NCBI RefSeq assembly: GCF_028595265.1
Contig: NZ_JAQQXP010000001.1
Coordinates: forward strand, 1,736,001 to 1,800,000
DNA length: 64,000 bases
Origin: Alteromonas gilva
GTDB lineage: Bacteria; Pseudomonadota; Gammaproteobacteria; Enterobacterales; Alteromonadaceae
Direction of reading: 5' to 3'
This document shows positions 18,200-27,282 of the stretch, piece after piece. Numbering within the stretch: the stretch's first letter is position 1; every line of letters starts with the position of its first letter. The position numbers were made by a program, and so were the translations under genes. A model generated the notes under the pieces. That model searched no databases. It was not told where the DNA came from and worked only from the letters and a program-made list of their open reading frames with translations.

Positions 18200-19321
18200 A
18201 TGTTTTTTTCGCGAAAGTCTCCTAAACCTTCGGCTGCATGGCAGGCCGTTGTCGATTATCTGGCCGATTATTTTGTATTGCCTAAAGACGAGGTTACGCT
18301 CTGGTGTAGCGACCATAACACAGATGGCAGTGCATCCGGCATTAGCATTACCTTTCCTTTTGCTAACCAAACTCAGTGGCCGTTTATACAGGCAGGCATC
18401 GCCCGCGCGCTTCAAAGCGCCAAGGCTGAAGTTGATGTCACCCTCAAACAACAAATTAATGCCGGGCAAACCGCAAAACCTCCGGTCACCAATATTCGCA
18501 ATATTATTGCCGTGGCATCGGGTAAAGGCGGTGTGGGGAAGTCGACCACCAGTATTAATATGGCGTTTGCCCTCATGCAGGAAGGGGCCCGGGTAGGTAT
18601 TTTGGATGCGGACATTTATGGCCCGTCGGTGCCCATTATGCTGGGCAACACCAGCGAACGGCCGTCTACCACCGATAACAAGCATATGCAGCCGCTTGAG
18701 GCGCATGGTTTGGTTGCCAACTCTATTGGCTATTTGGTGCCCGCCGACGATGCGGCGGTTTGGCGTGGGCCGATGGCCAGTAAAGCGTTATCGCAGCTGC
18801 TAAACGAAACGCGCTGGCCGGTGCTTGATTACCTTATTGTGGATATGCCGCCGGGCACCGGCGATATTCAGCTGACCATGGCCCAGCAAGTACCGCTGAC
18901 CGCGGCGCTGGTTGTTACCACACCGCAGGATTTAGCCATTGCCGATGCGCAAAAGGGCATTGCCATGTTCAACAAGGTAAATATCCCGGTGCTGGGGCTG
19001 GTAGAGAACATGAGTTATTACCAGTGCACCGCCTGCGGCCACAAAGACTATATTTTTGCTAAAGATGGCGGCAACGTGTTAGCTGAGCGCTATGGCCTGC
19101 CGTTGCTGGGGGCACTGCCGCTGGATATTCAAATCCGCGAACATGCCGGGAGCGGCAAGCCCTTACTACTTAGTGCGCCAGACGGGCCATTGGCCGAGGC
19201 ATATCGCGATATGGCAAGGGCGGTGTCGCTTGAACTGGCTACCACAGTGCCGGTTGCCGAGGCGCAAAGTAAGCATATTAAGGGCGACCCTATCGCTTTT
19301 AACCCTCTGAAAGACAATTAA
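18200..19321 (+). CDS. apbC: Iron-sulfur cluster carrier ATPase ApbC/Mrp
   Basis: The 373-residue protein has a DUF59/MIP18-like N-terminal domain (residues 1-90), a deviant Walker A GKGGVGKST at 108-116, a DMPPGTGD segment near 215-222, and the CxxC that bridges the cluster in the dimer at C276 and C279. Family members bind and transfer [4Fe-4S] clusters to apoproteins. The ribosome site AGGTAAAGT lies just before the ATG. It is divergent from metG, a conserved arrangement in Enterobacteria and relatives. Confidence 0.94.
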   Translation: MFFSRKSPKPSAAWQAVVDYLADYFVLPKDEVTLWCSDHNTDGSASGISITFPFANQTQWPFIQAGIARALQSAKAEVDVTLKQQINAGQTAKPPVTNIRNIIAVASGKGGVGKSTTSINMAFALMQEGARVGILDADIYGPSVPIMLGNTSERPSTTDNKHMQPLEAHGLVANSIGYLVPADDAAVWRGPMASKALSQLLNETRWPVLDYLIVDMPPGTGDIQLTMAQQVPLTAALVVTTPQDLAIADAQKGIAMFNKVNIPVLGLVENMSYYQCTACGHKDYIFAKDGGNVLAERYGLPLLGALPLDIQIREHAGSGKPLLLSAPDGPLAEAYRDMARAVSLELATTVPVAEAQSKHIKGDPIAFNPLKDN

Positions 19322-19423
19322 TTAAAAGATAAATAGTTCATAAACGCGTTGCCTGGCTATGGCTGGCAACGCATAATACGCGCAGCTAAAATTGACACGC
19401 GCAGTTAAAAAGAGAAGCCTACC

Positions 19424-20020
19424 ATGCGTTTATGTGACCGCGATATTTACGAATACCTGCAGCAAGGCAAAATTAAAATCGAGCCACAACCGGACTACGA
19501 TCAAATCAGTGGTTTAACGGTAGATATTCGACTGGGTAATAAATTCCGGGTGTTTGAAGATCACGCCGCGCCTTATATTGATTTAAGCGGGCCGAAAGCC
19601 CAGGTGCAGGAAGCGCTGGAATCGGTAATGAGCGACGAAATCGAACTGCCCGACGGCAAAGCGTTTTTCTTACACCCTAAAGAGCTGGCGCTGGCGATTA
19701 CCCAGGAGTCGGTGACCTTGCCAGACAACATTGTGGGCTGGCTGGACGGGCGCTCGTCACTGGCGCGCTTAGGCTTAATGGTGCACGTGACAGCCCATCG
19801 CATCGATCCGGGCTGGTCGGGCAATATTGTGCTGGAGTTTTATAACAGCGGGAAGCTGCCGCTGGCACTGCGGCCCAATATGAAAATTGGCGCACTCAGT
19901 TTTGAAGTGCTGAGCCAATCGGCCGAAAAACCGTACAACGCACGTCTGGATGCCAAGTACAAAGGGCAGGACGGTGCAGTTGCCAGCCGTATAAGTGCCG
20001 ACGGTAAAGACGACGAGTAG
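19424..20020 (+). CDS. dcd: dCTP deaminase
   Basis: The 198-residue protein matches the homotrimeric Dcd family, which makes dUTP from dCTP for thymidylate synthesis. The active-site segment GRSSLARLGL (109-118) and the catalytic E138 in NIVLEFYN are present. It follows apbC on the same strand after 100 bases and ends 96 bases before tRNA-Pro. Confidence 0.95.
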   Translation: MRLCDRDIYEYLQQGKIKIEPQPDYDQISGLTVDIRLGNKFRVFEDHAAPYIDLSGPKAQVQEALESVMSDEIELPDGKAFFLHPKELALAITQESVTLPDNIVGWLDGRSSLARLGLMVHVTAHRIDPGWSGNIVLEFYNSGKLPLALRPNMKIGALSFEVLSQSAEKPYNARLDAKYKGQDGAVASRISADGKDDE

Positions 20021-20072
20021 CCAGTAAACTGGCTACAGAATCAGCAATTAAACTATTTACGACTATTAAGCG

Positions 20073-20100
20073 TTGCATTGACTTAAAAAATAAGTACACT
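20073..20100 (+). promoter_or_regulatory. Candidate tRNA-Pro promoter
   Basis: TTGCAT at 20073-20078 and TACACT at 20095-20100 are separated by 16 bases and lie just upstream of the tRNA. The match is moderate. Confidence 0.4.
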
Positions 20101-20116
20101 TGTCCGCTCTTTCGGT

Positions 20117-20193
20117 CGGTGTGTAGCGCAGCCTGGTAGCGCACTGTCATGGGGTGTCAGGGGTCGGAGGTTCAAATCCTCTCACACCGACCA
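20117..20193 (+). tRNA. proL: tRNA-Pro (anticodon GGG)
   Basis: A 77-base cloverleaf is complete. The acceptor stem CGGTGTG pairs with CACACCG and is followed by A and an encoded CCA. The D arm, the anticodon loop ATGGGGT and the T arm GGAGG-TTCAAAT-CCTCT are present. The anticodon at 34-36 reads GGG, so it decodes CCC/CCU. The anticodon stem has a T-T mismatch, which the E. coli GGG isoacceptor also carries as far as I recall. Confidence 0.95.
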
Positions 20194-20306
20194 ACTTCTC
20201 TTCCTGATACCTTGAACATTTTCCATTCATACCGAGTTAATTACTCGTTCCCGGGCATCTTCAGATATGCTTACAGAGCCAACTTTCCACCTGTTAAGCT
20301 GCTGCT

Positions 20307-20815
20307 TTATCGGTCAAAAACTCTTTTTATTTTTCTGATTAGTCGCTTTACAACCGCTGGCTTTGTCAATTTCACCAGAACCTTATTGTGTGCCGCTAAT
20401 GAGGTTTGGATAGAGTTGATCATTCCTGGGGCCTTTCCAAGCTCCTTTTCTACTCTCGTCCTGTCTCTTTCTATTTGGCTAACGTAGGCTTTAAGTGCAT
20501 CAACCTCAACCCTGTAGTTGGCGTTAGCTTTATTAACCTTAAACTGTTCTTCCCAGTTTCGTCCGCTGCTATAGCAGTTATGGATCAATTCCAGCAGGGC
20601 CAGTTGGCATGACTCTGCTATCTCGCTTTCACTGTATGGCGTATAGACAGGGGGCGCCTCATCGCACCTTTGGTTTTCATCGAGTAATCGGTTAAGTTTT
20701 TCTCTGTCTTTTTTTCATATGCAATGCCTTTAGCACGCAGTATTGCCATGCTACGCAGACTACAACTGAAATGAATTCTTTGTGCTGCTAACGTACCGTT
20801 AACGACCTTATGCAC
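20307..20815 (-). pseudogene. Frameshifted coiled-coil protein of unknown function
   Basis: Two minus-strand reading frames join end to end. The upstream frame reads VHKVVNGTLAAQRIHFSC...AILRAKGIAYEKK; at an A7 run (T7 at 20709-20715 on the plus strand) it leaves the sensible frame. Adding one A continues it as KKDREKLNRLLDENQRC... down to RKIKRVFDR at 20307. The downstream part contains a predicted coiled coil (ALKAYVSQIERDRTRVEKEL) and a basic C-terminus. I do not recognise the family. The reconstructed product is about 168 residues from GTG 20815 or about 146 from ATG 20749. It may be a remnant of a longer gene or a sequencing error at the homopolymer. Confidence 0.55.
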
Positions 20816-21118
20816 ATAATGATTAGTGCACGTCTACGAAGAATAAACGACAACGTTGCGCTATCCAACTAATGCGGCGTCGCGGCTTTGTGATTGGGTT
20901 TATCTTAATGCAGTACTCGTTGGCTGCGCAGAATATTACTCAGCTCACGGCTGTTTTTATGTTGGTAAATCAAGGATAAGGAGCAGCGCGGGCCTGTTAG
21001 TTTACAACTGGTGATGACCTTGAAGCAGATTAAATGCTGTTTATTTTTGATACAGCGGATGTGTGTTTTATAGGCTAATCAGGCGGTATCGCATCGATAA
21101 TATTGAAGGAATAATACA
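20816..21118. other. Gene-free stretch between the frameshifted gene and the protease
   Basis: The stretch contains no supportable ORF. The end (GAAGGAATAATACA) is the ribosome site of the protease leader ATG at 21119, so the promoter of that gene should lie here, but I see no convincing -35/-10 pair. Confidence 0.5.
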
Positions 21119-22272
21119 ATGAAAAAGGTTTTAACATCTCTTGGTTTAAGTGTCTCTGCTCTATTGGCCAGTGCGTCGGTGAGTGCTCAGGAGCTTGATA
21201 TATATCGCTAATGACACTTACACGATCACCGTTGGTTTGCCTGACGATCCACGCTATGCCAATGCGGGCGAGAATTTGCGCAATGGCGTCGGCGCTATTT
21301 TTATTGGCTTTGGTGAGCGAGGGTTTTCTTGTACTGCCACGGCCATTTCTAAAACGCATGTGCTCACTGCTGCGCATTGCGTGAGAGATGGCGAAAACCC
21401 GCTGGATACGCTGTTGTTTGTGTTTAGTGCAGGGTTAGAAGTGCCTTTTATTGCCGAAGCAACAGGATTTGTTGTGCATCCTTACTACGATACCTTTTTA
21501 CCTTCTTATGGCGCGTTTGCACATGGTGACATGGCCGTGCTGGAGCTTGCACAAGCACTGCCTGATAGTGTTGAACCCTATGAGCTCTATCGCGGTAGCG
21601 ACGAATTTGAAAAGGCTGTCCGCCATAACGGCCATGGGGCATTTGGTACTGGCAATAAAGGCGCTACGGGTGGCTCAGACTTCTTTTACGCGCGTACCGG
21701 GCTGAATATGTACGAGTCAACCATGGCACCTTTCTTAGGGGATGGTTTCCCGGATCAGCTGGTCATGGATTTTGACAGCAACGGAACCAAACATAACGCC
21801 ATGCAGTGGTGGTTCTCCAGTGCATTCGTGAACGGCAATACCGATAATCCCGTAGTGGCACAAAAGAAGCCTCACGTAAAACGGGATCAGTCGGTATTTG
21901 CTGATCGCGGCTATGGAAAGCTAGAGGTGGGTACGGCCCGCGGTGACTCAGGAGGCCCTTCATTTATCGATGGCAAAATCGCCGGTGTGCACTCATTTGG
22001 CTTTACGCACGGATGTGATACCTATGCTAACGGTACCGACTTTACCTGTGGTCTAGACTCTTCATATGGTGAGATGTCTGGCGATGCCAGGGTGTCATTT
22101 TATGCAAGCTGGTGACGCCGCTACCAGCGGGTTGTTAACCATGACGCCCGTTCCTGCGCCCATACCCATGCCAGCGACAGCCACAGCAGAATCGACCGGC
22201 GTGAACACTGAGATAGCCGAACAGTTTGAATCGCAGGTGTTGTCGTCGACCTTAAAAATCACCCTGGAGTAA
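21119..22272 (+). pseudogene. Secreted trypsin-like serine protease, split by frameshift (signal peptide out of frame)
   Basis: An ATG at 21119 with a GAAGGA site encodes a signal peptide (MKKVLTSLGLSVSALLASAS then VSAQELDIYR) that stops at TAA 21209-21211. The protease domain continues in another frame (open 21183-22115) with an intact triad: LTAAHC (His), HGDMAVLEL (Asp) and ARGDSGGPS (Ser). The switch falls in an AT-repeat, (AT)4 at 21198-21205; one more AT would fuse the parts as QELDIYIANDTYT. The domain frame ends at TGA 22113-22115, while another frame continues with a protein-like tail (DAATSGLLTMTPVPAPIP) to 22272, suggesting a second frameshift. It is either a pseudogene, a slippage-switched gene, or carries assembly errors. 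Confidence 0.75.
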
Positions 22273-22369
22273 ATAATAAAGCGAACAATAGGAGAGCCGC
22301 GCGCCAACCGCGTTGGCTCTCACTGAGGCCGCTAAAGGCTTGTTCTCAACCGGTAACGGCGGCCAGTTA

Positions 22370-25300
22370 TCAATAGCGGCGTAACACGGGTGCATGCTTA
22401 AAAATATTGGAAGGTTGTTGCTTTATTTGCTGCAGGGTAGTGTCAGTGATGCCTGGATCAAGGGAGGTTACCCCCAGCCAGGTATTGCGATTGTTATTTT
22501 TAGCACCATAAAGTGCCGCATCGGCAATGGCAATGGTCGTCTGCCAGCTCAGTGCATCCACTCGTTGCTTGTCGAGCGGGTAGGCCGCAAAGCCCACCGA
22601 GCAGGTGACGTCAATTTCGGTGGTTTCATTAATGCTCATTTCACAGGCATTCATTACCTCCACAATGCGCTCAGCCAGCGCTTCGGCCTCTTCTCTGGGG
22701 GTTTCGTGAGTAACCACTAAAAACTCTTCTCCGCCCCAGCGGATCAAATAATCCGTCTCACGAAAAATATGCGCTAAACGTTGCTTGGTTTCTACCAGTA
22801 CGGCATCGCCTGCCTGATGTCCGAAGGTGTCATTGATCACCTTAAAATGGTCCAGATCGATGATAAAAAACAGTATGTCGGCGGTGTCTTTGGGCGCAGT
22901 TTGGTGTTGCCGGCAATCGCTGTAGTAACGCTGCAGACGGGTAATGTCACGCTCAATGTTTTGATCTAAAAATCGTCGGTTGTTCAATCCGGTTAACGGA
23001 TCGGTGAGACTGGCTTGTTTTAGCGCTACCGCTTGTTGGCTCAATTTAATATTGGCGGCCTCAAGCTCGGCGGTGCGGGCTGCAACACGTCGTTCCAATA
23101 CCGCCTGACGGTAGCGATAATGGCGCAGACCAAGTTGATGCAATGCAAAAATAATAACAAGTACCAACACCACGATGGCCACTTTCGCTGTGTTGGTTTG
23201 ATACCACGCCGGTTGTACATTAAAGGTTTGCAAGCGAGTGTCTGCCGACCAGTTCTTACCATCAAGAGAATACTGCACCGCCAGGGTATAGTCGCCTGGA
23301 TCCGGCGTAGTAAGCGTAATAACGCGGTGTTCGGCATCGGTATAAGTCCAGTTTTCGTCTCGCCCCTGTAACCTGTAGCGATACACTACCTGTTCCGGAT
23401 TGATGTACTGTAATGCCGTAAACTCGAAAGTGATACGTTTGGGAAGGGGCTCTACACTGAAAGGCTGGTTGTGGTTAATCAGTGGCGAATACTGCAGCCC
23501 TTCGGCAGTCACAGCATTGATGCGGGTAAACACCAGAGGCAGTGGCTGGTTAACATTTGTGTTATCAATAATTTCGGGGTGAATAATGGTTAACCCGGCA
23601 CTGCCACCAAAAATAATTGTACCTCGTGGCGTTTGGGTGGCAGCGGCACCTGAATACGGGCTGTTGACCGCTTGCTGCCCGGTCACAACCGAATTTACCT
23701 GATGATTGATTGCATGAATGGCCGCGATACCGCGCGACGTACCCACCCAAATAAGCCCGGTACTTTCTCCGCCAATGGCCTTTACCGCATCGCCCGGCAG
23801 ACCATCGGCACTGGTGAGTTGCTGCCAGTTGCCTGAACGGTCGAGCACAAACAGGCCAGCGCCGCTGGTACTTACCCACAATTGGTTATGTTTATCAACA
23901 AATAAATCAGAAATATACTGCTGGCGTAATACCGGCTGGTTAACAAGCGTAATGGAGCGGGTAACCAACTGCCCGGTACTATCAATGTCGCCTCTCATCA
24001 GGCCCTGCCAGGTACCAATCCATAAGACTTTGTCGGCCGCCAGCAACGAAGCAATACGACGTTCACCCGACACGTTGGCAAATATTTCGGTGGTGGTTTG
24101 CTCGGCTCTGGATATTTGCCACAGGCCATCGGTGCCTCCCAGCCACAAGGTTTGAGAGGTGTCGGCAAAGGCAGAGGTAAACGCATTTGGGGGGCGTCCG
24201 GTTATTTGCAATGGCGTTGCTGTGTAGTGGGGCGGGCTCATCTTTACCGTTGCAAAGTTAGCGGAGGCATACAGTGTGGCATTGTGGCCCGCGTATAAAG
24301 TTTCGACCGGATCAACCGAGTCGGGCCACAGGTTGCCAATATTGCCATCTTGCGCCGTGAGCACTTCTATACCCTGGGTACCCGATCCCACCACAATTTG
24401 GTTGTTGAAGGCCTGTACTGACAAAACCTTACGACGTTGTAAGCTACCAGGCTGCCCGCTACCAGCCAGCACATGTTGCACCCCTGTATTCCCTGCATCG
24501 AGTAAGTTGAGGGCTCCGCCTGCACCAATCCATACGCGGCCCCGGGAGTCGGTAAATAAGATCCAGATATTGTTGTCAGTGAGCCGCGCTGGTTGCTGAC
24601 GATTATGGCGGTAGTATCGCAGCGATGGCTGCGTGGGATCAGCGCTTAAGTTAACTTCAATCAGGCCGTCACCAAAGGTACCAAGCAGCAGCACGTCAGG
24701 GCGAATTTCGGTGGTGGCGAATATCCATACCGGCGTTGCAGTATTTAACGCAACGTTTTTAAACGACTGTCCTGGTGGTTTAACAAATAATCCGTCGGCG
24801 GCAGTACCTACGGTGAGTAACCCGCTGGTGGTGGTGGAGATTGTGCTAACCCGTGTAGTTGCCGGAAAACCTGATTCTAATTGCAATGGCCCAAACTTAG
24901 TATTGTTGGCCCGGGCGCGGTATAAGCCGTGCGAGGTGCCAACCCAAAGCGTATTGGCCGTATCAATATGTATTGCATGAATGCGCTCGCCAGCGGGCAA
25001 CTCAATAGGCAACATTTGTTGTTGTTTTATATCAAACTGATAAAGCGCCCGGTCGGCGGCAATCACCATTATTTGATGGTTGTTGATGGTGGCGGCTATC
25101 CCGCGTTTCACCGAAATTCCGCCTAAAAGTTCAGGCGCCACCGGGCGAAACAACATACTGCCGTGTTGTAGCTGGTATAAACCTTGATTCGTGCCCAGCC
25201 AAACCTCACCCTCTGTGCCGGTAAATACCACCTTAGCCTGCGGTGTGGTGTTAAAAAAGGTGTAGGGTTCAATGTTAGCTTTAACCAACGTATGGGAATC

Positions 25301-25537
25301 CCATCGCCACAACCCATTCGCAGCTACCAGCCAAATGAATCCGCTGTTGTCTTCTGTTACTGAGCCAATCGGCCCCTCGGCTAAGGGGGAGGCTCCCAGG
25401 GGCACGTGAAACACAGGCTGGCTAAACTTATGCCAGTCAGGCTCTGCAGCTTGCACACGCCATCCTGCGGTTAGGGAAATACTTAACCACGTTAAACCAA
25501 TGATCAAACGTATAAACGAAACCGCATTAGTGAACAA
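22370..25537 (-). CDS. Membrane diguanylate cyclase with two-component-type beta-propeller sensor (Reg_prop, Y_Y_Y, GGDEF)
   Basis: The 1055-residue protein starts with a signal/anchor segment, followed by about 630 residues of repeated propeller blades with GxIWxGTxxGL-type signatures, and then a Y_Y_Y domain near 660-755. A membrane helix lies near 770-790 (VAIVVLVLVIIFALHQLGL), then a short coiled coil and a GGDEF domain. The active site reads GGEEF at about 935-939, so the cyclase should be active, and RETD five residues upstream forms an RxxD inhibitory site for c-di-GMP. It probably senses a periplasmic ligand, by analogy perhaps a polysaccharide breakdown product. It stands alone, divergent from gdhA. 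Confidence 0.92.
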   Translation of the reverse strand: MFTNAVSFIRLIIGLTWLSISLTAGWRVQAAEPDWHKFSQPVFHVPLGASPLAEGPIGSVTEDNSGFIWLVAANGLWRWDSHTLVKANIEPYTFFNTTPQAKVVFTGTEGEVWLGTNQGLYQLQHGSMLFRPVAPELLGGISVKRGIAATINNHQIMVIAADRALYQFDIKQQQMLPIELPAGERIHAIHIDTANTLWVGTSHGLYRARANNTKFGPLQLESGFPATTRVSTISTTTSGLLTVGTAADGLFVKPPGQSFKNVALNTATPVWIFATTEIRPDVLLLGTFGDGLIEVNLSADPTQPSLRYYRHNRQQPARLTDNNIWILFTDSRGRVWIGAGGALNLLDAGNTGVQHVLAGSGQPGSLQRRKVLSVQAFNNQIVVGSGTQGIEVLTAQDGNIGNLWPDSVDPVETLYAGHNATLYASANFATVKMSPPHYTATPLQITGRPPNAFTSAFADTSQTLWLGGTDGLWQISRAEQTTTEIFANVSGERRIASLLAADKVLWIGTWQGLMRGDIDSTGQLVTRSITLVNQPVLRQQYISDLFVDKHNQLWVSTSGAGLFVLDRSGNWQQLTSADGLPGDAVKAIGGESTGLIWVGTSRGIAAIHAINHQVNSVVTGQQAVNSPYSGAAATQTPRGTIIFGGSAGLTIIHPEIIDNTNVNQPLPLVFTRINAVTAEGLQYSPLINHNQPFSVEPLPKRITFEFTALQYINPEQVVYRYRLQGRDENWTYTDAEHRVITLTTPDPGDYTLAVQYSLDGKNWSADTRLQTFNVQPAWYQTNTAKVAIVVLVLVIIFALHQLGLRHYRYRQAVLERRVAARTAELEAANIKLSQQAVALKQASLTDPLTGLNNRRFLDQNIERDITRLQRYYSDCRQHQTAPKDTADILFFIIDLDHFKVINDTFGHQAGDAVLVETKQRLAHIFRETDYLIRWGGEEFLVVTHETPREEAEALAERIVEVMNACEMSINETTEIDVTCSVGFAAYPLDKQRVDALSWQTTIAIADAALYGAKNNNRNTWLGVTSLDPGITDTTLQQIKQQPSNIFKHAPVLRRY

Positions 25538-25592
25538 CGCCGAATACCACTCTTAAAAAACGTATCTGTGGGTAAAATACATTGGCGTAGCC

Positions 25593-25631
25593 GTTGCAGA
25601 ACGCTGTTGCAAGTAGCTGTTGCATGCACTG
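25593..25631. repeat. Three tandem 13-base repeats with GTTGCA cores
   Basis: GTTGCA occurs at 25593, 25606 and 25619, exactly 13 bases apart; the first two units also share GCT at their 3' ends (GTTGCAGAACGCT and GTTGCAAGTAGCT). They lie in the 289-base gap between the divergent diguanylate cyclase and gdhA genes. They might be a regulator site; the spacing exceeds one helical turn by about 2.5 bases. Confidence 0.45.
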
Positions 25632-25826
25632 GCAACCAATGAGATACCAAGAGCCCTAAGTATACGATTTAACCCTCACCAGTGCCAATAGGGTAATACA
25701 GTGACCCGGCGTTTCCTTTGGGTAAGTCATTGCAATATCTGCAAGGTTTACCGTCTGTCATCGAAGTGATCAGAAAAGGCCACGCCGCTGTACAAATGTT
25801 CGTGTTACAAATCAATAAGGTATTGC

Positions 25827-27170
25827 ATGACGAATCAATCTAATTTGGATGAGTTCAACGAATGGATAGAAAACCGCTATCCGCATCAAACTGAATATTT
25901 GCAGGCAACCCGCGAGTTAGCCGCAGATGTGATGCCCATTTACAATGCCCATAAAGAATATAAACGCTTAAATGTGCTCAAGCGTCTGGCCGAGCCGGAG
26001 CGGGTTGTGCATTTTGCAGTACATTGGATGAATGATAAGGGTGAAGTCGAAGTGAATCGCGGCTGGCGGGTACAGCATAATGGCCTGATTGGTCCTTATA
26101 AGGGCGGCTTGCGTTTTCATCCTACGGTCAACGAGTCGGTGCTGAAGTTTTTAGCCTTTGAGCAATCCTTTAAAAATGCCCTGACCGGTCTGCCCATGGG
26201 CGGCGCCAAGGGTGGTTCGGAGTTTAATCCCAGAGGGCGCAGCGACAACGAAATTATGCGTTTTTGTCAGGCGTTTATGCAGGAATTGCAGCGCCACATT
26301 GGCCCGCGTACCGACGTACCGGCCGGTGACATTAACGTTGGGGCGCGCGAAATTGGTTATTTATACGGCCAGTACCGGCGCATGCACAATGAGTTCGGCG
26401 GCAGTCTCACCGGTAAGGATATCGATTTCGGTGGCAGCCATGTGCGTACCGAAGCCACAGGCTTTGGTCTTATTTATATGCTTGAATGTGTACTGGTGCA
26501 TCACAACGATGACTTCATCGACAAACGAATCGCCATTTCCGGCGCTGGGAATGTGGCGCTTCACGCGGCCCTTAAAGCCATCGAAAAAGGGGCTACCGTC
26601 ACCAGTTTGTCTAACAGTCGTGGCTGCTTAATTAACGAACAGGGCTTTAGTGAGGCAGCTATCCGCTGGGCCATTGATACCCGCCAGCAACACGAAAATG
26701 TGCTTACGGCATTGGGTGATGAACACGGCGGTAGCTGGTTTAAGGGTGAAAAGCCCTGGGGCCAGGTCTGTGATATTGCCTTACCCTGTGCTACCCAAAA
26801 TGAGCTCGGCGAAGATTCCGCCAAACAACTGAAAGAGAACAACTGCCGCTATGTGCTGGAAGGCGCTAATATGCCCACAACCAGTGAGGCTAAACAGGTG
26901 TTGGATGACGCGGGAATCGTGTTTGTACCGGGCAAGGCGGCTAACGCCGGAGGCGTGGCACTGTCGGGCATGGAAATGTCACAAAATGCCTCGTTTCAGA
27001 GTAAAACCTTTGCGCACCTGGACGATGAGCTTAAATCGGTAATGGCATATATACATAAGCGCTGTGCTGAAGAGGGCAAACAGGATAATGGCCACGTCAA
27101 TTATGCCAAAGGTGCCAATATTACTGCCTTCAGGCAACTTGCCAACGCCATGGTGTCGCAGGGCGTTTAA
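25827..27170 (+). CDS. gdhA: NADP-specific glutamate dehydrogenase
   Basis: The 447-residue hexameric GDH type matches E. coli GdhA in length. The glutamate-binding GPYKGGLRFHP block at 89-99 contains K92, and the catalytic lysine K128 lies in PMGGAKGG. It aminates 2-oxoglutarate with NADPH and ammonium. The ribosome site AAGG is about seven bases from the ATG. A strong terminator follows. Confidence 0.96.
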   Translation: MTNQSNLDEFNEWIENRYPHQTEYLQATRELAADVMPIYNAHKEYKRLNVLKRLAEPERVVHFAVHWMNDKGEVEVNRGWRVQHNGLIGPYKGGLRFHPTVNESVLKFLAFEQSFKNALTGLPMGGAKGGSEFNPRGRSDNEIMRFCQAFMQELQRHIGPRTDVPAGDINVGAREIGYLYGQYRRMHNEFGGSLTGKDIDFGGSHVRTEATGFGLIYMLECVLVHHNDDFIDKRIAISGAGNVALHAALKAIEKGATVTSLSNSRGCLINEQGFSEAAIRWAIDTRQQHENVLTALGDEHGGSWFKGEKPWGQVCDIALPCATQNELGEDSAKQLKENNCRYVLEGANMPTTSEAKQVLDDAGIVFVPGKAANAGGVALSGMEMSQNASFQSKTFAHLDDELKSVMAYIHKRCAEEGKQDNGHVNYAKGANITAFRQLANAMVSQGV

Positions 27171-27198
27171 TACGCTTAGCCACCGGCAGATACAATAA

Positions 27199-27237
27199 AC
27201 CAGCCTCGGTTACCCACCGCAGGCTGGTTTTTTATTT
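27199..27237 (+). terminator. Intrinsic terminator of gdhA
   Basis: AACCAGCCT at 27199-27207 pairs with AGGCTGGTT at 27222-27230, followed by TTTTATTT. The A-rich left flank may also serve the convergent alcohol dehydrogenase gene. Confidence 0.88.
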
Positions 27238-27282
27238 ACAGCCGTAACAAGCAGCGCCTTAGCGGCTTGGTACGCGCAGCGG

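Noticed and set aside
18164..18706. 180-codon minus-strand ORF overlapping apbC
   Set aside because: It is a shadow of the apbC frame, which has clear ATPase motifs; the antisense reading is rich in G, R and P without family features.
20117..20193. tRNA-Pro as an attachment site of an integrated element
   Set aside because: No integrase gene and no second copy of the tRNA 3' end were seen in the window; only gene decay is visible.
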